Position numbers and translations under genes: made by a program
In this document: in pieces, positions 12,202 to 22,247 of the stretch
Position numbering within the stretch: the first letter of the stretch is position 1
How the letters are laid out: every line of letters starts with the position of its first letter
Source: Niabella ginsenosidivorans
GTDB lineage: Bacteria; Bacteroidota; Bacteroidia; Chitinophagales; Chitinophagaceae
Assembly: GCF_001654455.1 (NCBI RefSeq)
Contig: NZ_CP015772.1
Location: forward strand, 1,426,001-1,490,000
Direction: 5' to 3'
Length of the DNA: 64,000 nucleotides
Notes under the pieces: generated by a model
Told to the model about the DNA's origin: nothing
The model's input: the letters and a program-made list of their open reading frames with translations, nothing else
Database searches by the model: none

Positions 12202-13707
12202 TTGCACTTAATGGGTACCCGCAGCTGGATACGTGTAGGCTGGGATACGGTACCCGGCGCAAAAGAGTACCGGCTTTATTGGTCCGCGAAAGGAAAAAAG
12301 CCCGGGAAACCGGATACCATAATAAACGCAGGATCAAACCGGTTTTACATACAGAATGTGCAGCCGGAAGCTGTGTATAAAGTATGGGTGGCGCCGGTTA
12401 CTGAAAGAAAAATAAAAGGCGTGTTAGCCGGTATTGTCAGGACACAGAAAAAATGGATACAGGATCCTGAAGAATTAAAGGAATTAAAAATCAACCCCAG
12501 CTCCGCAGCAGTGCCAAAAGGCATGAAGCTTTTCTGGCAGGATGAATTTAACGACGCATTATTAAACCGGAATAAATGGACGACCAACTATTTTTCTACG
12601 TTAAATTATCTGAGCCCGCAATCCCGCAAAGAAATGCTTAAAGATCAGTTGCCGCAACCGGCTTACAGGATGAACGGAAAAACGATCGATCTTTTTGTGA
12701 ACGACTCATTGCCCGTAAGATTATATGACCCCAAGGGGAGCCAGAAAATATCCTCAATTCAAACCTATGACTGGAGAACAAATGAAAATCTTTTGGATAA
12801 CAGCCGGGGTGGTTATTTTGAAGTAAAAGTAAGACGCAGCAGCAAGGGCAACCCAAAAGGCCTGAATACAGCTTTCTGGCTGGACTCACCAGGGCCGGAC
12901 CTGCGTTATTATCTGGAGCAGGGAACTGTGTTAAATGGCGTACATGGCATCCGGCCGCCAGGTCAGGTTTTTGAGATCGATGTGTTTGAAAACCTGAACG
13001 CCCAGTTTGTATTGCACGGGCAGGTAGATAAGAACGGGAAATTTATACACAATCTAGCCACGCATATTGCTAATGGGTATCAGCACAAGGACAATTGGGT
13101 CACCCATGGCATTTTGTGGACGCCGGTCAGCATTAAACATTATATCAACGGCACCCTGATCCATGAGTATACAGACAAGCATAAAATTTATTCGCCCAAT
13201 CATTTTATGAACGTTTTTTTGGGTAGCTATGGATCCGGCAACGCCGTAAATATGGAAGTGGATTATATCCGGTATTATCAATGGCCCTTAAAGGATAGTA
13301 ACGAATTGCCCAATCCGGGTTTTGAAGATAGCGAAAGTCTTGTACCCTGGGAGGGTACCGGCACGCTGACAACGGGTACCGGCAGAAACAGCAACCGTGC
13401 CGTATTACTGGATCCCGGCCAGATGATTGAACAATATGTGTATGTTGATCGTCAATCCGATTATAAAATGGAATATTGGTTCAGCGGAGCGCGCATTACA
13501 GCAACCATTGAAGACGTGGCACCGGTAAATGGCGCCCTGACCCCGCTTGCGGTGCACAATGAAAACGGGGAGGGCTCTTTTAAAAAAAGGATAATCCGTT
13601 TTAAAACAGGCAGCGATTTCAGAAACAATAAAAAAACGATCCGTATCTCATTTGCCAATCATGGTGCCTCAGCTGTTGTTTTAGATGATATCACTATAAA
13701 AAAATAA
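12202..13707 (+). CDS. GH16-like glycoside hydrolase with N-terminal FN3-like and C-terminal CBM-like domains
   Basis: Likely a secreted beta-glycanase of the GH16 fold. Numbering is from the ATG at 12202. Residues 1-70 look like a fibronectin-III domain (WIRVGWDTVPGAKEYRLYW). The catalytic jelly roll spans about 110-355, starting MKLFWQDEFNDALLNRNKW, with the GH16 signature EIDVFE (Glu258 nucleophile, Asp260, Glu263 acid/base) and the closing strand MEVDYIRYYQW. A CBM-like beta-sandwich follows (NPGFEDSESLVPWEG to the end). The reading frame is open upstream and encodes FFYLVLILSAITASGQQ, a signal peptide, but its ATG at 12128 is one base out of frame across a T8 run (12138-12145). With nine T the protein would start MKIFFYLVL. 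As written, the enzyme has no export signal. It probably acts on the polymer imported by the preceding SusCD pair. Confidence 0.85.
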   Translation: MHLMGTRSWIRVGWDTVPGAKEYRLYWSAKGKKPGKPDTIINAGSNRFYIQNVQPEAVYKVWVAPVTERKIKGVLAGIVRTQKKWIQDPEELKELKINPSSAAVPKGMKLFWQDEFNDALLNRNKWTTNYFSTLNYLSPQSRKEMLKDQLPQPAYRMNGKTIDLFVNDSLPVRLYDPKGSQKISSIQTYDWRTNENLLDNSRGGYFEVKVRRSSKGNPKGLNTAFWLDSPGPDLRYYLEQGTVLNGVHGIRPPGQVFEIDVFENLNAQFVLHGQVDKNGKFIHNLATHIANGYQHKDNWVTHGILWTPVSIKHYINGTLIHEYTDKHKIYSPNHFMNVFLGSYGSGNAVNMEVDYIRYYQWPLKDSNELPNPGFEDSESLVPWEGTGTLTTGTGRNSNRAVLLDPGQMIEQYVYVDRQSDYKMEYWFSGARITATIEDVAPVNGALTPLAVHNENGEGSFKKRIIRFKTGSDFRNNKKTIRISFANHGASAVVLDDITIKK

Positions 13708-13839
13708 ACCGGCATTGAAATGTATAAGAGGTAAAAAATGTTGCACCTCTACAGCCCGCTTCGGGAATCTTTTGATCTGCCTAATTTTTCATTACCGGAT
13801 AAGAGCATATTCTTTATAATTTTACAGGAAAACACGGTT

Positions 13840-14997
13840 TTGATCATACAACGGTATTTATGGGTTTTTGTGACGCTTACAGCGCTGGCTGCGGGCAGTT
13901 GTGCGTCCAAAGCCCCTTTGCAAAGCACATTCCATACAGAAGCACTGCATCATAAATGGAAGATAACAGCGCTAAAGGATTTTCCATTGTCAATGCCTTA
14001 TGCTTTCCTGGATCTGAGGAATGTATACCATTCTACGGCTGCAATTGGCTGCGATACGCTAAGCGTGACACCCAGGCTGGGCTACAACCGGATAGAGCTG
14101 GACGACCGGGTATCCGCCGGCGGCCCCCCCAATTGTACAGACAGTGCTACCCGTTCCTTATTTATAAAGCAACTGGCTGATGTATATACGTATAAGGTTA
14201 CTGCCACCCGCCTGGAGTTACTGGACCGGAAAGGTGCAACCGTTTTACAGGCTGAGATTGATCCAGAGGATGAAAAAGGGAGCCTTAACCGCAGATGGGC
14301 TATTGTAAAAATGATCAACGTTACATCGGACAGCTTTAACCTGCTGGATCCTTTTATTGACCTGACCGATCTTACCCGGGCCCATGCTTTTGCCGGCTGT
14401 AATCAACTGCGGTTCCAGGCAAAGGCCGTTGCGCCCTATTCCCTTTCTTTCAGTAAGGTGGCCGGCACCCGCAAATATTGCAAAGCAGCAATGGAATATG
14501 AATCCATCCTTACAAAGGCGCTGCCATTGGTTACCAAATACCAGGTCATCGGTAACCGCTTAAAATTATTTGATAAGGAGAATGTGCTTTTACTGGAGGG
14601 AAGGGCTGCTCTCAATGAAACCGGCCTTTCAGGGGCAAGTATGCCTGTCAAAAGCCCACTGAACCGTCAGTGGATGCTGACCGGAATGGAAGGTTTTACC
14701 AAAGGCGAACTGATAAAAGCAAAGGCTTCTATTGATCTTACTGACTTACAGCATGCCGGTAGTAAGGTTGGGTGCAATACGATCCGTTTAACGGCCATAG
14801 CACAGCCAGGCAACCGGGTTCAGTTTACGAACCTGTCCTCAACAAAAATGTATTGTGCTCCTTTTATGAAACTGGAAGCTGCCTGCATAGAAAAGCTGGA
14901 ACAGGTACGGGTATATACCCTTGAAGGGCATAGGATTCAACTGAAAGACAGCGCAGGGAACCTGCTGATAGAAGCGGTGGCGGCTGATTGGGATTAA
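13840..14997 (+). CDS. Lipoprotein with three META (DUF306/HslJ-like) repeats
   Basis: Envelope lipoprotein of unknown role. The frame is open from an ATG at 13738, but the signal peptide (LWVFVTLTALAAGSC) suggests initiation at the TTG at 13840 (IIQRYLWVF), giving 385 residues with lipidation at the Cys of AGSC. Three tandem META-like units follow, each opening with W.I......, passing through IDLTDL and GCN.(I/L)R, and ending with a short strand such as LKLFDKENVLLLEG. Each unit has a Cys in the GC(D/N) turn and a second in the KYC/MYC segment, which could form a disulfide. META domains occur in HslJ and other stress-linked surface proteins, but no activity is established. The gene sits 132 bp after the GH16-like gene and need not belong to the PUL. 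Confidence 0.75.
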   Translation: MIIQRYLWVFVTLTALAAGSCASKAPLQSTFHTEALHHKWKITALKDFPLSMPYAFLDLRNVYHSTAAIGCDTLSVTPRLGYNRIELDDRVSAGGPPNCTDSATRSLFIKQLADVYTYKVTATRLELLDRKGATVLQAEIDPEDEKGSLNRRWAIVKMINVTSDSFNLLDPFIDLTDLTRAHAFAGCNQLRFQAKAVAPYSLSFSKVAGTRKYCKAAMEYESILTKALPLVTKYQVIGNRLKLFDKENVLLLEGRAALNETGLSGASMPVKSPLNRQWMLTGMEGFTKGELIKAKASIDLTDLQHAGSKVGCNTIRLTAIAQPGNRVQFTNLSSTKMYCAPFMKLEAACIEKLEQVRVYTLEGHRIQLKDSAGNLLIEAVAADWD

Positions 14998-15055
14998 AGC
15001 CGGGCATTAAAGAGCTTTTTGTGAATGGTGAAAGGTGAATGGAGACAAAAGATAA

Positions 15056-15148
15056 GGACTGACTAAAAAGTCTGTTTATAGTAGATTGTCGTTCTGAACT
15101 TGTTTCAGAATCTATTGACAATGACAAAAGGGGCTTTTGGTCAGCCCC
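15056..15148. repeat. MITE-like element, copy 1
   Basis: A 93-bp element whose ends are inverted repeats (left GGACTGACTAAAAAGTC, right GGGCTTTTGGTCAGCCCC). The interior block TCTGTTTATAG.AGATTGTC and GTTCTGAACTTGTTT is shared with the copy at 28076-28194. It has no coding capacity. The ends of this copy have diverged more than those of the other. Confidence 0.7.
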
Positions 15149-15367
15149 GGATAGCTGATACCTGACCGGGACGATGAAGGGAGTGACACAACCACGCCGG
15201 GCCCTGTTCTGCAGCCGGCTAAAAAACAACAATTAATACGCTTTTCTTCCGGAATTTGTATTGATTCTGACCGGGAGGAGTTTTTCATTCATCTTTGTGA
15301 AATTTTATAAGTGAAAAATTTTATGTACGTTTAAAGGGTATTTTCAGCTTATTTTGCAGGAATTTCC

Positions 15368-15375
15368 TACCTTTG
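15368..15375 (+). promoter_or_regulatory. -7 element of the fusA promoter
   Basis: TACCTTTG fits the Bacteroidota -7 consensus TAnnTTTG and is followed by CAGCC. No clear -33 TTG lies at the usual distance. Transcription should start near 15382, giving a leader of about 100 nt before fusA. Confidence 0.6.
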
Positions 15376-15484
15376 CAGCCTTAAATTCCATTCTTTGGGT
15401 TCAGTTGGCTACTTGTATTTGTAAAACGCTGGTAATTAACAGGATGGAATTTGTCAAACAAAATCATTCAACTTTAGAACAATC

Positions 15485-17632
15485 ATGGCAGATTTAAAAT
15501 TTCAAAGGAACTTTGGTATTGCCGCTCATATTGATGCCGGTAAAACCACTACAACAGAGCGTATTTTACGTTATACCGGTATGATTCACAGGATTGGGGA
15601 AGTGCATGAAGGCGCTGCCACCACCGACTGGATGGAACAGGAAAAAGAGCGTGGTATTACCATTACTTCTGCTGCGGTAAGCTGCCAGTGGAATTTTCCT
15701 ACCGATAAAGGAAAAGTAACACCAGAAACAAAAAAATATTCTTTCAATATCATTGATACTCCGGGGCACGTGGATTTTACTGTTGAAGTAGAGCGTTCCA
15801 TGCGTGTACTGGATGGCCTGATTGCATTGTTCTCTGCAGTAGACGGGGTAGAGCCGCAATCAGAAACCGTTTGGCGCCAGGCAAACCGCTACCGTGTACC
15901 GCGGATCGGTTTTGTAAACAAAATGGACCGCCAGGGCGCCGACTTCCTGAATGTTGTAAAGCAGGTAAAAGAAATGCTGGGCGCAAAAGCCGTTCCCCTG
16001 CAATTGCCGATTGGTGCTGAAGATCATTTTAAAGGAGTGGTAGACCTGATCAAAAACACAGGGATTATCTGGGATGACGCAACTGAAGGGATGACTTATA
16101 CAGAAGTGCCGATTCCTGATGACATGAAGGCTGAAGTGGAAGAATGGAGAGCGCACCTGATTGAAGCCGTGGCTGAATATGATGATCAGTTGATGGAGAA
16201 ATTCTTTGACGACCCGAACACTATTTCAGAAGATGAGATCCATGAAGCCATCCGCAAAGCCTGTATTGACCTGAGCATTGTGCCGATGATGTGCGGATCT
16301 TCTTTCAAAAATAAAGGGGTGCAGACAGCGCTGGATGCGGTTTGCCGTTACCTGCCTTCTCCGGTAGATATTGAAGCGATCGAAGGTACGGACCCGAACG
16401 ACCCTGAGAAGGTACTGACCAGGAAGCCGGATGCAAAAGAGCCTTTTGCAGCATTGGCATTTAAGATCATGACAGACCCGTTTGTAGGCCGTCTGGCATT
16501 CTTCCGTTGTTACAGCGGCCACCTGGATGCAGGTTCTTATGTATTAAATGTAAGAAGCGGTAAAAAAGAGCGCATCAGCCGTATCATGAAAATGTTTGCG
16601 AACAAGCAGAACCCGGTTGATTTTATTGAAGCGGGTGATATCGGTGCAGCCGTAGGCTTTAAAGAAATTAAAACGGGAGATACACTTTGCGATGAGAGCC
16701 ACCCGATCGTGTTAGAAAACATGTTCATTCCGGAACCGGTAATCTCTGTAGCAGTAGAGCCTAAGACACAGGCCGACGTTGATAAAATGGGTATGGCTAT
16801 TGCAAAGCTGGTGGAAGAAGATCCTACTTTGCGCGTAAAGACCGATGAAGACACCGGCCAGACCATCTTAAGCGGTATGGGTGAGTTGCACCTGGAGATC
16901 ATTGTAGACCGTATGCGCCGCGAATTTAAAGTAGAAGTGAACCAGGGGGCGCCCCAGGTAGCTTATAAAGAAGCGTTCAATGCAACTGTTGAGCACAGGG
17001 AAATACTGAAAAAGCAAACCGGTGGCCGTGGTAAATTTGCGGATATCCAGTTTAGCCTTGGCCCGGTTGATGAAGACTGGAAGAAAGAAAATCCTGATAA
17101 GAACTACCAGTTTGTAAATGACATTTTTGGTGGTGCTATTCCAAGGGAATTTGTTCCGGCCATCCAGAAAGGCTTTGAAACATCCATGACCAGCGGTGTA
17201 CTGGCCAACTACCCGGTTGATAATATGAAGATCCGTGTATTTGACGGAAGCTTCCACGCGGTAGACTCTGACTCAATGTCTTTTGAGCTTTGCGCCAAAC
17301 AGGGTTTCCGTGAGGCTGCCCGTAAGGCAAAACCCATTTTACTGGAGCCGATCATGAAAGTGGAAGTGATCACTCCGGAGCAATATATGGGGGATGTAAC
17401 AGGTGACCTGAACCGCCGCCGTGGTATGATGGAAGGTATGGATACCCGTGCAGGCGCGCAGGTGATCAAAGCACAGGTTCCGTTAAGTGAAATGTTCGGG
17501 TATGTAACCCAGCTGCGTTCCTTAACTTCCGGCCGTGCATCCAGCACCATGGAATTCTCTCATTACGCTCCGGCACCCACCAATATAGCCGAAGAGGTAA
17601 TTGCGAAAGCAAAAGGAAAAGTGACTGCATAA
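15485..17632 (+). CDS. fusA: Elongation factor G
   Basis: A 715-residue translational GTPase that drives tRNA-mRNA translocation and, with RRF, ribosome recycling. The P-loop is at residues 14-21 (AHIDAGKT), switch I holds RGITI, G3 is DTPGH and G4 is NKMD. Domains II to V follow, including the domain IV segment [15 protein letters not shown] and the C-terminal SYAP-like loop [14 protein letters not shown]. Length and motifs are those of canonical EF-G. It stands alone, with its own promoter and terminator, rather than beside rpsL/rpsG or rpsJ. Whether another copy exists elsewhere cannot be seen here. Confidence 0.98.
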   Translation: MADLKFQRNFGIAAHIDAGKTTTTERILRYTGMIHRIGEVHEGAATTDWMEQEKERGITITSAAVSCQWNFPTDKGKVTPETKKYSFNIIDTPGHVDFTVEVERSMRVLDGLIALFSAVDGVEPQSETVWRQANRYRVPRIGFVNKMDRQGADFLNVVKQVKEMLGAKAVPLQLPIGAEDHFKGVVDLIKNTGIIWDDATEGMTYTEVPIPDDMKAEVEEWRAHLIEAVAEYDDQLMEKFFDDPNTISEDEIHEAIRKACIDLSIVPMMCGSSFKNKGVQTALDAVCRYLPSPVDIEAIEGTDPNDPEKVLTRKPDAKEPFAALAFKIMTDPFVGRLAFFRCYSGHLDAGSYVLNVRSGKKERISRIMKMFANKQNPVDFIEAGDIGAAVGFKEIKTGDTLCDESHPIVLENMFIPEPVISVAVEPKTQADVDKMGMAIAKLVEEDPTLRVKTDEDTGQTILSGMGELHLEIIVDRMRREFKVEVNQGAPQVAYKEAFNATVEHREILKKQTGGRGKFADIQFSLGPVDEDWKKENPDKNYQFVNDIFGGAIPREFVPAIQKGFETSMTSGVLANYPVDNMKIRVFDGSFHAVDSDSMSFELCAKQGFREAARKAKPILLEPIMKVEVITPEQYMGDVTGDLNRRRGMMEGMDTRAGAQVIKAQVPLSEMFGYVTQLRSLTSGRASSTMEFSHYAPAPTNIAEEVIAKAKGKVTA

Positions 17633-17659
17633 TTATAAAGTCAATACTTTTAAGATACA

Positions 17660-17685
17660 AGCCCTGGCTCTGGCCGGGGCTTTTT
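17660..17685 (+). terminator. Intrinsic terminator of fusA
   Basis: AGCCCTGGC and GCCGGGGCT form a 9-bp stem with one G-U pair and a 3-base loop, followed by TTTTT. It begins 27 bp after the fusA stop. Confidence 0.9.
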
Positions 17686-17821
17686 CATTTGAGAATAGGA
17701 TAGCCTCCCGCAGAATGCGTACCTGCCTGGGGCGAAGCAGGAAACAATGCAGAAGAAAAGGTTCCCAACTATCCTGTATTCATAGTAGTGGTCGGGAAAA
17801 AAGATTCCGGGAGGCTGCTTT

Positions 17822-17850
17822 TTGTAAAAAACGTTAATTTGCTTATTTTG
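17822..17850 (+). promoter_or_regulatory. Promoter of the plsC-like gene
   Basis: TTG (17822-17824), 19 bp, then TATTTTG (17844-17850), close to the Bacteroidota consensus TTG-N19-TAnnTTTG. The ATG at 17875 follows about 18 nt after the expected start site, which supports that start codon over upstream alternatives. Confidence 0.55.
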
Positions 17851-17874
17851 ACCCCAAAAAATCTCCGTACGAAT

Positions 17875-18621
17875 ATGAGCAAACCAACTGGCCGCATCAG
17901 AAATGTAAATATTGTAAGAAAGTTTGTTCATTTTACAGTAGGGATTTTTACATACCCGGGTATCGCCATTTTTAATAAACTAAGAATCCATGGTGCCGAA
18001 AACCTGAAAGCACTGCCAAAAAATAATGTACTGTTCGTAAGTAACCACCAAACCTATTTTGTAGATGTTATTACTTTTTTTCATATCCTTTCTGCATTGA
18101 AATGGGGCAAGAAGGAGCGTTTGGGTATCCCGTATTATTTTCTGAACCCTTATACAAGAGTGAACTATGTGGCGGCAGAACAAACCATGAAAAGCAGCTG
18201 GCTGAGCCGGTTGTTTTTGCTGGCCGGAGGGCTTACGGTGAAACGCACCTGGAATGAGAACAGCAATGAAAAAAGAACAGGGCTGGACCCATCGGACACC
18301 CGCAAGATCCAGCGGGCTCTGGATAAGAACTGGGTGATCACTTTTCCGCAGGGCACCACCACGCCCTATGCTCCTGCAAGAAAGGGCACTGCGCTGATCA
18401 TAAAGCACCACCAGCCCATTGTTATCCCTGTTGTGATCAATGGGTTTTCAAAAGCCTTTAATAAAACAGGTATTACCTTAAAAAGAAGAGGGACACAGCT
18501 TACAGTAACTTTTAAACCCCCGCTGGAGATTGATTATAATGCATCGGCCCAGGAAATCACCAACCAGTTAATGGATGCGATTGAGCAGAGCAAAGAATAC
18601 ATGCCGGAAGTGCTGAAATAG
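17875..18621 (+). CDS. 1-acyl-sn-glycerol-3-phosphate acyltransferase-like (PlsC family)
   Basis: A 248-residue membrane-associated acyltransferase expected to transfer an acyl chain to lysophosphatidate in phospholipid synthesis. Motif I is SNHQTYFVD, containing the catalytic His-Asp pair but with five residues between H and D instead of the textbook four. Motif III is FPQGTTTP, in the place of FPEGTRS, so Gln replaces the usual Glu. A hydrophobic segment (FVHFTVGIFTYPGIAIF) lies near the N-terminus. The frame is open upstream to 17788, but the ATG at 17875 follows the promoter. Other acyl acceptors, such as ornithine- or glycine-lipid precursors, cannot be excluded because these motifs do not fix the substrate. 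Confidence 0.82.
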   Translation: MSKPTGRIRNVNIVRKFVHFTVGIFTYPGIAIFNKLRIHGAENLKALPKNNVLFVSNHQTYFVDVITFFHILSALKWGKKERLGIPYYFLNPYTRVNYVAAEQTMKSSWLSRLFLLAGGLTVKRTWNENSNEKRTGLDPSDTRKIQRALDKNWVITFPQGTTTPYAPARKGTALIIKHHQPIVIPVVINGFSKAFNKTGITLKRRGTQLTVTFKPPLEIDYNASAQEITNQLMDAIEQSKEYMPEVLK

Positions 18622-19638
18622 TGAGTGGTGAGCAGGGAATAGTAAATGAGATGGTTGATAGTTCATGGCTTATGTTTTTGCCCGATTCCGGGCTCTGGTT
18701 TCCCGATTCTCAATTCTGATTGCTGAAAACTGATAGCTTATACAATAGTGAAATTTATTATAGCCCTAAACAAAGTATTGCTACTAAAAAACCGGGGCAT
18801 TAAAATTCCTCCAAAGCAGATGGGATCTATTGATTCCCGACACTCTGGTATTTCCAGGAAGCACCAAAAGAAAAGGTACATGCAGTAAATGCTCCCGCGG
18901 AAATCGTGCCTTCCTGCCGGCGGGCTACCCTGTACACATATCTTTTGCTAACAGATATAAGCGTTTCTGATTATTATACGCTGCTTTTTCTTGTTTTTCA
19001 TCCGAATGTTCGGATTCCGGAACACAATTACGACTACTACAGCTAACCGGCTTTGCGGCGCCCGCCCGTTGAACCAACCGTTCGCCTGAACTGCCGAACG
19101 GCAGGCAGGGACGAGCCGCTTTTAATAACTTCGATTACTTGTTTTCTTTCTGATCCTTTTTGTTTGCCCAGAAAGGATCGCAAAAAGGGCAGCCGGTTCC
19201 GAAATTTCGGAAGGTTACAGCACGATTCCGGCAGGGCACTACTATCCGCTTTAGAATATAGTGGTGTGTCCCGCCACAATTGACCAACCCGGGAGGGCGG
19301 GACGCTCGACTTTAGAATTTCTATGATTAGGCCCAGGCAGCTTTACAGCTATCCGAAGTTCGGATATTTTGCCCGTCTCCTAAAGGCTAATTACAATTAC
19401 AGTTACTACACGCTCCCTGATAATATGAGAAAATAGTTGTAGGTACAGCGTAGCTGCCGGCGAGGCAGGGAATAGCGCTGATAATCCTCCATCTGCGCTT
19501 CCGCCAATGGCGGAAGCCTGCGTTCCGAAGGTTCGGAACAGCGGGACGTAACACGATAGTGAAATTCATTACAGGCAATAAAAAAGGGTTGCATTTTTGC
19601 GGGAAACTTTTTGGTCTGATTAAAATGCCATATCCGTA
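18622..19638. other. Repeat-rich intergenic region
   Basis: About 1 kb without a convincing gene. It starts with GTGAGTGGTGAGCAGGGAATAG-type low-complexity sequence and CCCGATTCTCAATTCTGATTGC, resembling 24184-24274. Next comes a block like 2944-3013 (AGGAAGCACCAAAAGAAAAGG at 18857), an imperfect palindrome near 19140-19190 (TTTCTGATCCTTTTT / AGAAAGGATCGCAAAAA), and finally repeat copy B. ORFs on both strands at 19043-19283 overlap the palindromes and have no recognisable domain. Confidence 0.6.
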
Positions 19639-19642
19639 TTAC
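19453..19642 (+). repeat. Dispersed intergenic repeat, copy B
   Basis: A 190-bp copy of the repeat at 3004-3121. The first about 75 bp and the last about 42 bp align; the roughly 70 bp between them are absent from copy A. The right end reaches a few bases past the ccmF stop codon, so the repeat abuts or overlaps that gene's 3' end. Confidence 0.7.
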
Positions 19643-22239
19643 GTCTGAATTCCTTTCCGCATCCGGTTCAGCCGCAGCCTGTTGAACATGCTGATCAATG
19701 TGCCGATAACGGTAATGATCACACCTCCCCAGAGAAGGTTTATATATGGGAACTTATAAGCCTTTAAGGTAACATATTCCATAACATTGGAGGACTCTTT
19801 AACGCCGATCTGCGCAACACCGTTTACTACATTGTTCAGCATCAGCACGAGGCTTTGTGCCATTACTGTATCCTGCGACTGGAATAAGGTCTGCCCTTTG
19901 CCCCTGATCATTAAAAGATCCGACTGATAGGAGGGGCCTTTAATAGACTGTACTTTCAGCGAAGCGGTGTAACCGGTATCGCTCTTATCAAAACCGGCGA
20001 GTGGCAGGTTGTCTTTGCCAGCCAGTTTTTCCAGCACAATAAATCCGCGGCTATAGAAGATCGTATCACCTACTTTTTTGGTGCTGAACGCAAATTGTGC
20101 GGTATCCTTGTTCTTTTCCGGATTGGGCAATGCGGAAACATAGGCAAATATATCATGATCCCAGTAATGCCTTGCAGAAGGATTGGCCATCAGCCCCTCA
20201 TTGCCTTTGTAATTGATGAAGGCATTCGGGTGCAGCATAAAGCTGTCGGTGGGGGATCTGAACCAGATCTTAAAATAGGTCTGCTGCTTTTTGGGATGGG
20301 CAGAGTCCCCGATATAGGTGACATCATAAGGCCCCATTTTCATAGAAATGCCTTTTACCAGCGTCAGGTTTTCCCCGCTCACTTCTTTGCTGTCCTTACC
20401 AAAATCAATAGCAATGCCGCTGGTATTATAGGAAAGCACTTCTTTTTTACCCGCAGAAAGCAGGATGCCTACCAGCACCAGGCCAAACCCAAAATGCGCA
20501 ATAGAGCCACCGCTGTTCCGGATATTGCCTTTCATTGCGGTGAATAGATAGGCCAGGTTGGCTACAACGGCATAAACACCGGCAACCAGCGCTATCCAGA
20601 TGTTGATGAGGAATCCCAGGCCTTCTTTATCATAGTTGATCTTTATGACTACAAGGATGAACGTGGCAACCAGGGCGCTGATCAAAGTAGGTACCGCTAT
20701 CTTTTTTAAGAACAGGTTAATGGGGGTTTCCTTATAACGAAAGTATTGGACAATGGCTGTGAGGATGCCCACAATAATAGCCACCAGTACCTGGATCTGG
20801 TTATAGGAAAACTCATTGTTTTCTCCTGGTGCTGCATTTATTTTATAAAGCTTGTTGAATACCGGTAAGGACGTCTGGAAGATGATGATCAGTGACGACA
20901 GGAAGAGCACGAGCGAGCCGATGAACATCCAGAACTCCCGGCTGCTGGCACTTTCCTCTTTTTTGGCTGCGGGCACCTGCCGGTTCATGAATACAATAAA
21001 AGTAATGATGCCCCCCAGGATCACATACAATGGAAAACCGGGAATGACCTCGCTGAGGAAATAAGTGCCCAGTGAAAGCAGCACTGTAACGCCTGCAATG
21101 ATCCATCGCTGTTTATTGGTGGTGGCGGCCATCAGGGGCATTACCCAGGTAAATACCAGGAGGAACAGGAACAACTGGCCGTTCATTCCTATATCTGCAA
21201 AGGCATGCACAGAGGCTTCGCCCAAAACACCGCTTTTGGTAAGGAAGGTGGAGTACAGGATAAAAATGAACGAAAGCCCGAAGAACAAAAATGTAGCACG
21301 TAATGAAAAACCGGTATGCTTAAAGACCAGTAAGGTATGCACCCCGGAAACCATGATAAGCCAGGGCACCAGGGAGGCATTTTCTACCGGGTCCCAGGCC
21401 CAGTATCCTCCAAAATTCAGCGATTCGTAAGCCCATTTTGCACCCATCATAATACCCAGTCCTAATACGGCTACAGAAAAAAGTGCCCATGGCAATACTT
21501 TGCTGATCCATTCTTTTGTTCTGCCCGTCCACAGGCCGGCCATTGCATAGGCAAAAGGAAAAAGGGTAGAGGCAAAGCCCAGGAATAATACAGGCGGATG
21601 GATCGTCATCCAGTAATTCTGTAATAAGGGGTTCAGGTCATTACCATCTTTAATCAGGGTCATATAATCCGGGCGGATAGGATTGGCCGGATTGAAGCCA
21701 ACGTGCATAACAGGCGCATTATCCAGCACTCCGGATTCCCTCAATAAGATAAAGGGGTCGGACCCGATCTTTACATCAAGCACATAAACGCCCAGGATCA
21801 TGGTGGCAAGGAAGAATTGCGCAAAGCTCACGATCATCATTACCGGGGCCTCCCATTCTTTATCTTTTTTAATAACGATCAGCCCCAGCACACAGTGCCA
21901 GAACGTCCACAACAGGGTACTTCCTTCCTGTCCTTCCCAAAAACCGCTGAGGATGTATTTTAATTCCAGGGAACGGCTGCTGTGCTGCCAGGCATATTTG
22001 TATTCAAATAAATGATGATAAAGGATATGAAAAAGGGCGGCAAATATGACAATAACGGAAAAGGCCTCTGTAAGAAAGGAAAGGCGCGCCAGTTTTAACC
22101 AGGATTTCCGGTCGTCCGGAACAGCTGACCGGGTTACTTTAAAATAACTGAAGCTGGCAACAAATGATGCAACAAGAGACAGGATTACAAAAAAATGTCC
22201 AATTTGTCCGGGCAGTGAATCCTCGCCGATATAATTCAT
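19639..22239 (-). CDS. ccmF: Cytochrome c heme lyase subunit CcmF/CcsA family
   Basis: An 866-residue polytopic inner-membrane protein of System I cytochrome c maturation, which attaches heme to apocytochrome c at the periplasmic face. The heme-handling WWD signature is clear (NFGGYWAWDPVENASLVPWL), with conserved periplasmic His residues flanking it (TIHPPVLFLGF; ASVHAFADIG). An N-terminal block of helices is followed by a large periplasmic domain at about 600-830 and a last membrane helix. The start lies 8 bp after the ccmE stop, so the two form an operon. No ccmA-D or apocytochrome chaperone gene is visible here. Confidence 0.93.
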   Translation of the reverse strand: MNYIGEDSLPGQIGHFFVILSLVASFVASFSYFKVTRSAVPDDRKSWLKLARLSFLTEAFSVIVIFAALFHILYHHLFEYKYAWQHSSRSLELKYILSGFWEGQEGSTLLWTFWHCVLGLIVIKKDKEWEAPVMMIVSFAQFFLATMILGVYVLDVKIGSDPFILLRESGVLDNAPVMHVGFNPANPIRPDYMTLIKDGNDLNPLLQNYWMTIHPPVLFLGFASTLFPFAYAMAGLWTGRTKEWISKVLPWALFSVAVLGLGIMMGAKWAYESLNFGGYWAWDPVENASLVPWLIMVSGVHTLLVFKHTGFSLRATFLFFGLSFIFILYSTFLTKSGVLGEASVHAFADIGMNGQLFLFLLVFTWVMPLMAATTNKQRWIIAGVTVLLSLGTYFLSEVIPGFPLYVILGGIITFIVFMNRQVPAAKKEESASSREFWMFIGSLVLFLSSLIIIFQTSLPVFNKLYKINAAPGENNEFSYNQIQVLVAIIVGILTAIVQYFRYKETPINLFLKKIAVPTLISALVATFILVVIKINYDKEGLGFLINIWIALVAGVYAVVANLAYLFTAMKGNIRNSGGSIAHFGFGLVLVGILLSAGKKEVLSYNTSGIAIDFGKDSKEVSGENLTLVKGISMKMGPYDVTYIGDSAHPKKQQTYFKIWFRSPTDSFMLHPNAFINYKGNEGLMANPSARHYWDHDIFAYVSALPNPEKNKDTAQFAFSTKKVGDTIFYSRGFIVLEKLAGKDNLPLAGFDKSDTGYTASLKVQSIKGPSYQSDLLMIRGKGQTLFQSQDTVMAQSLVLMLNNVVNGVAQIGVKESSNVMEYVTLKAYKFPYINLLWGGVIITVIGTLISMFNRLRLNRMRKGIQT

Positions 22240-22247
22240 TTCTTCTA

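Noticed and set aside
19043-19283. Overlapping ORFs on both strands (76-78 codons)
   Set aside because: Located in palindromic intergenic repeats, no start context, no domain, near mirror images of each other.
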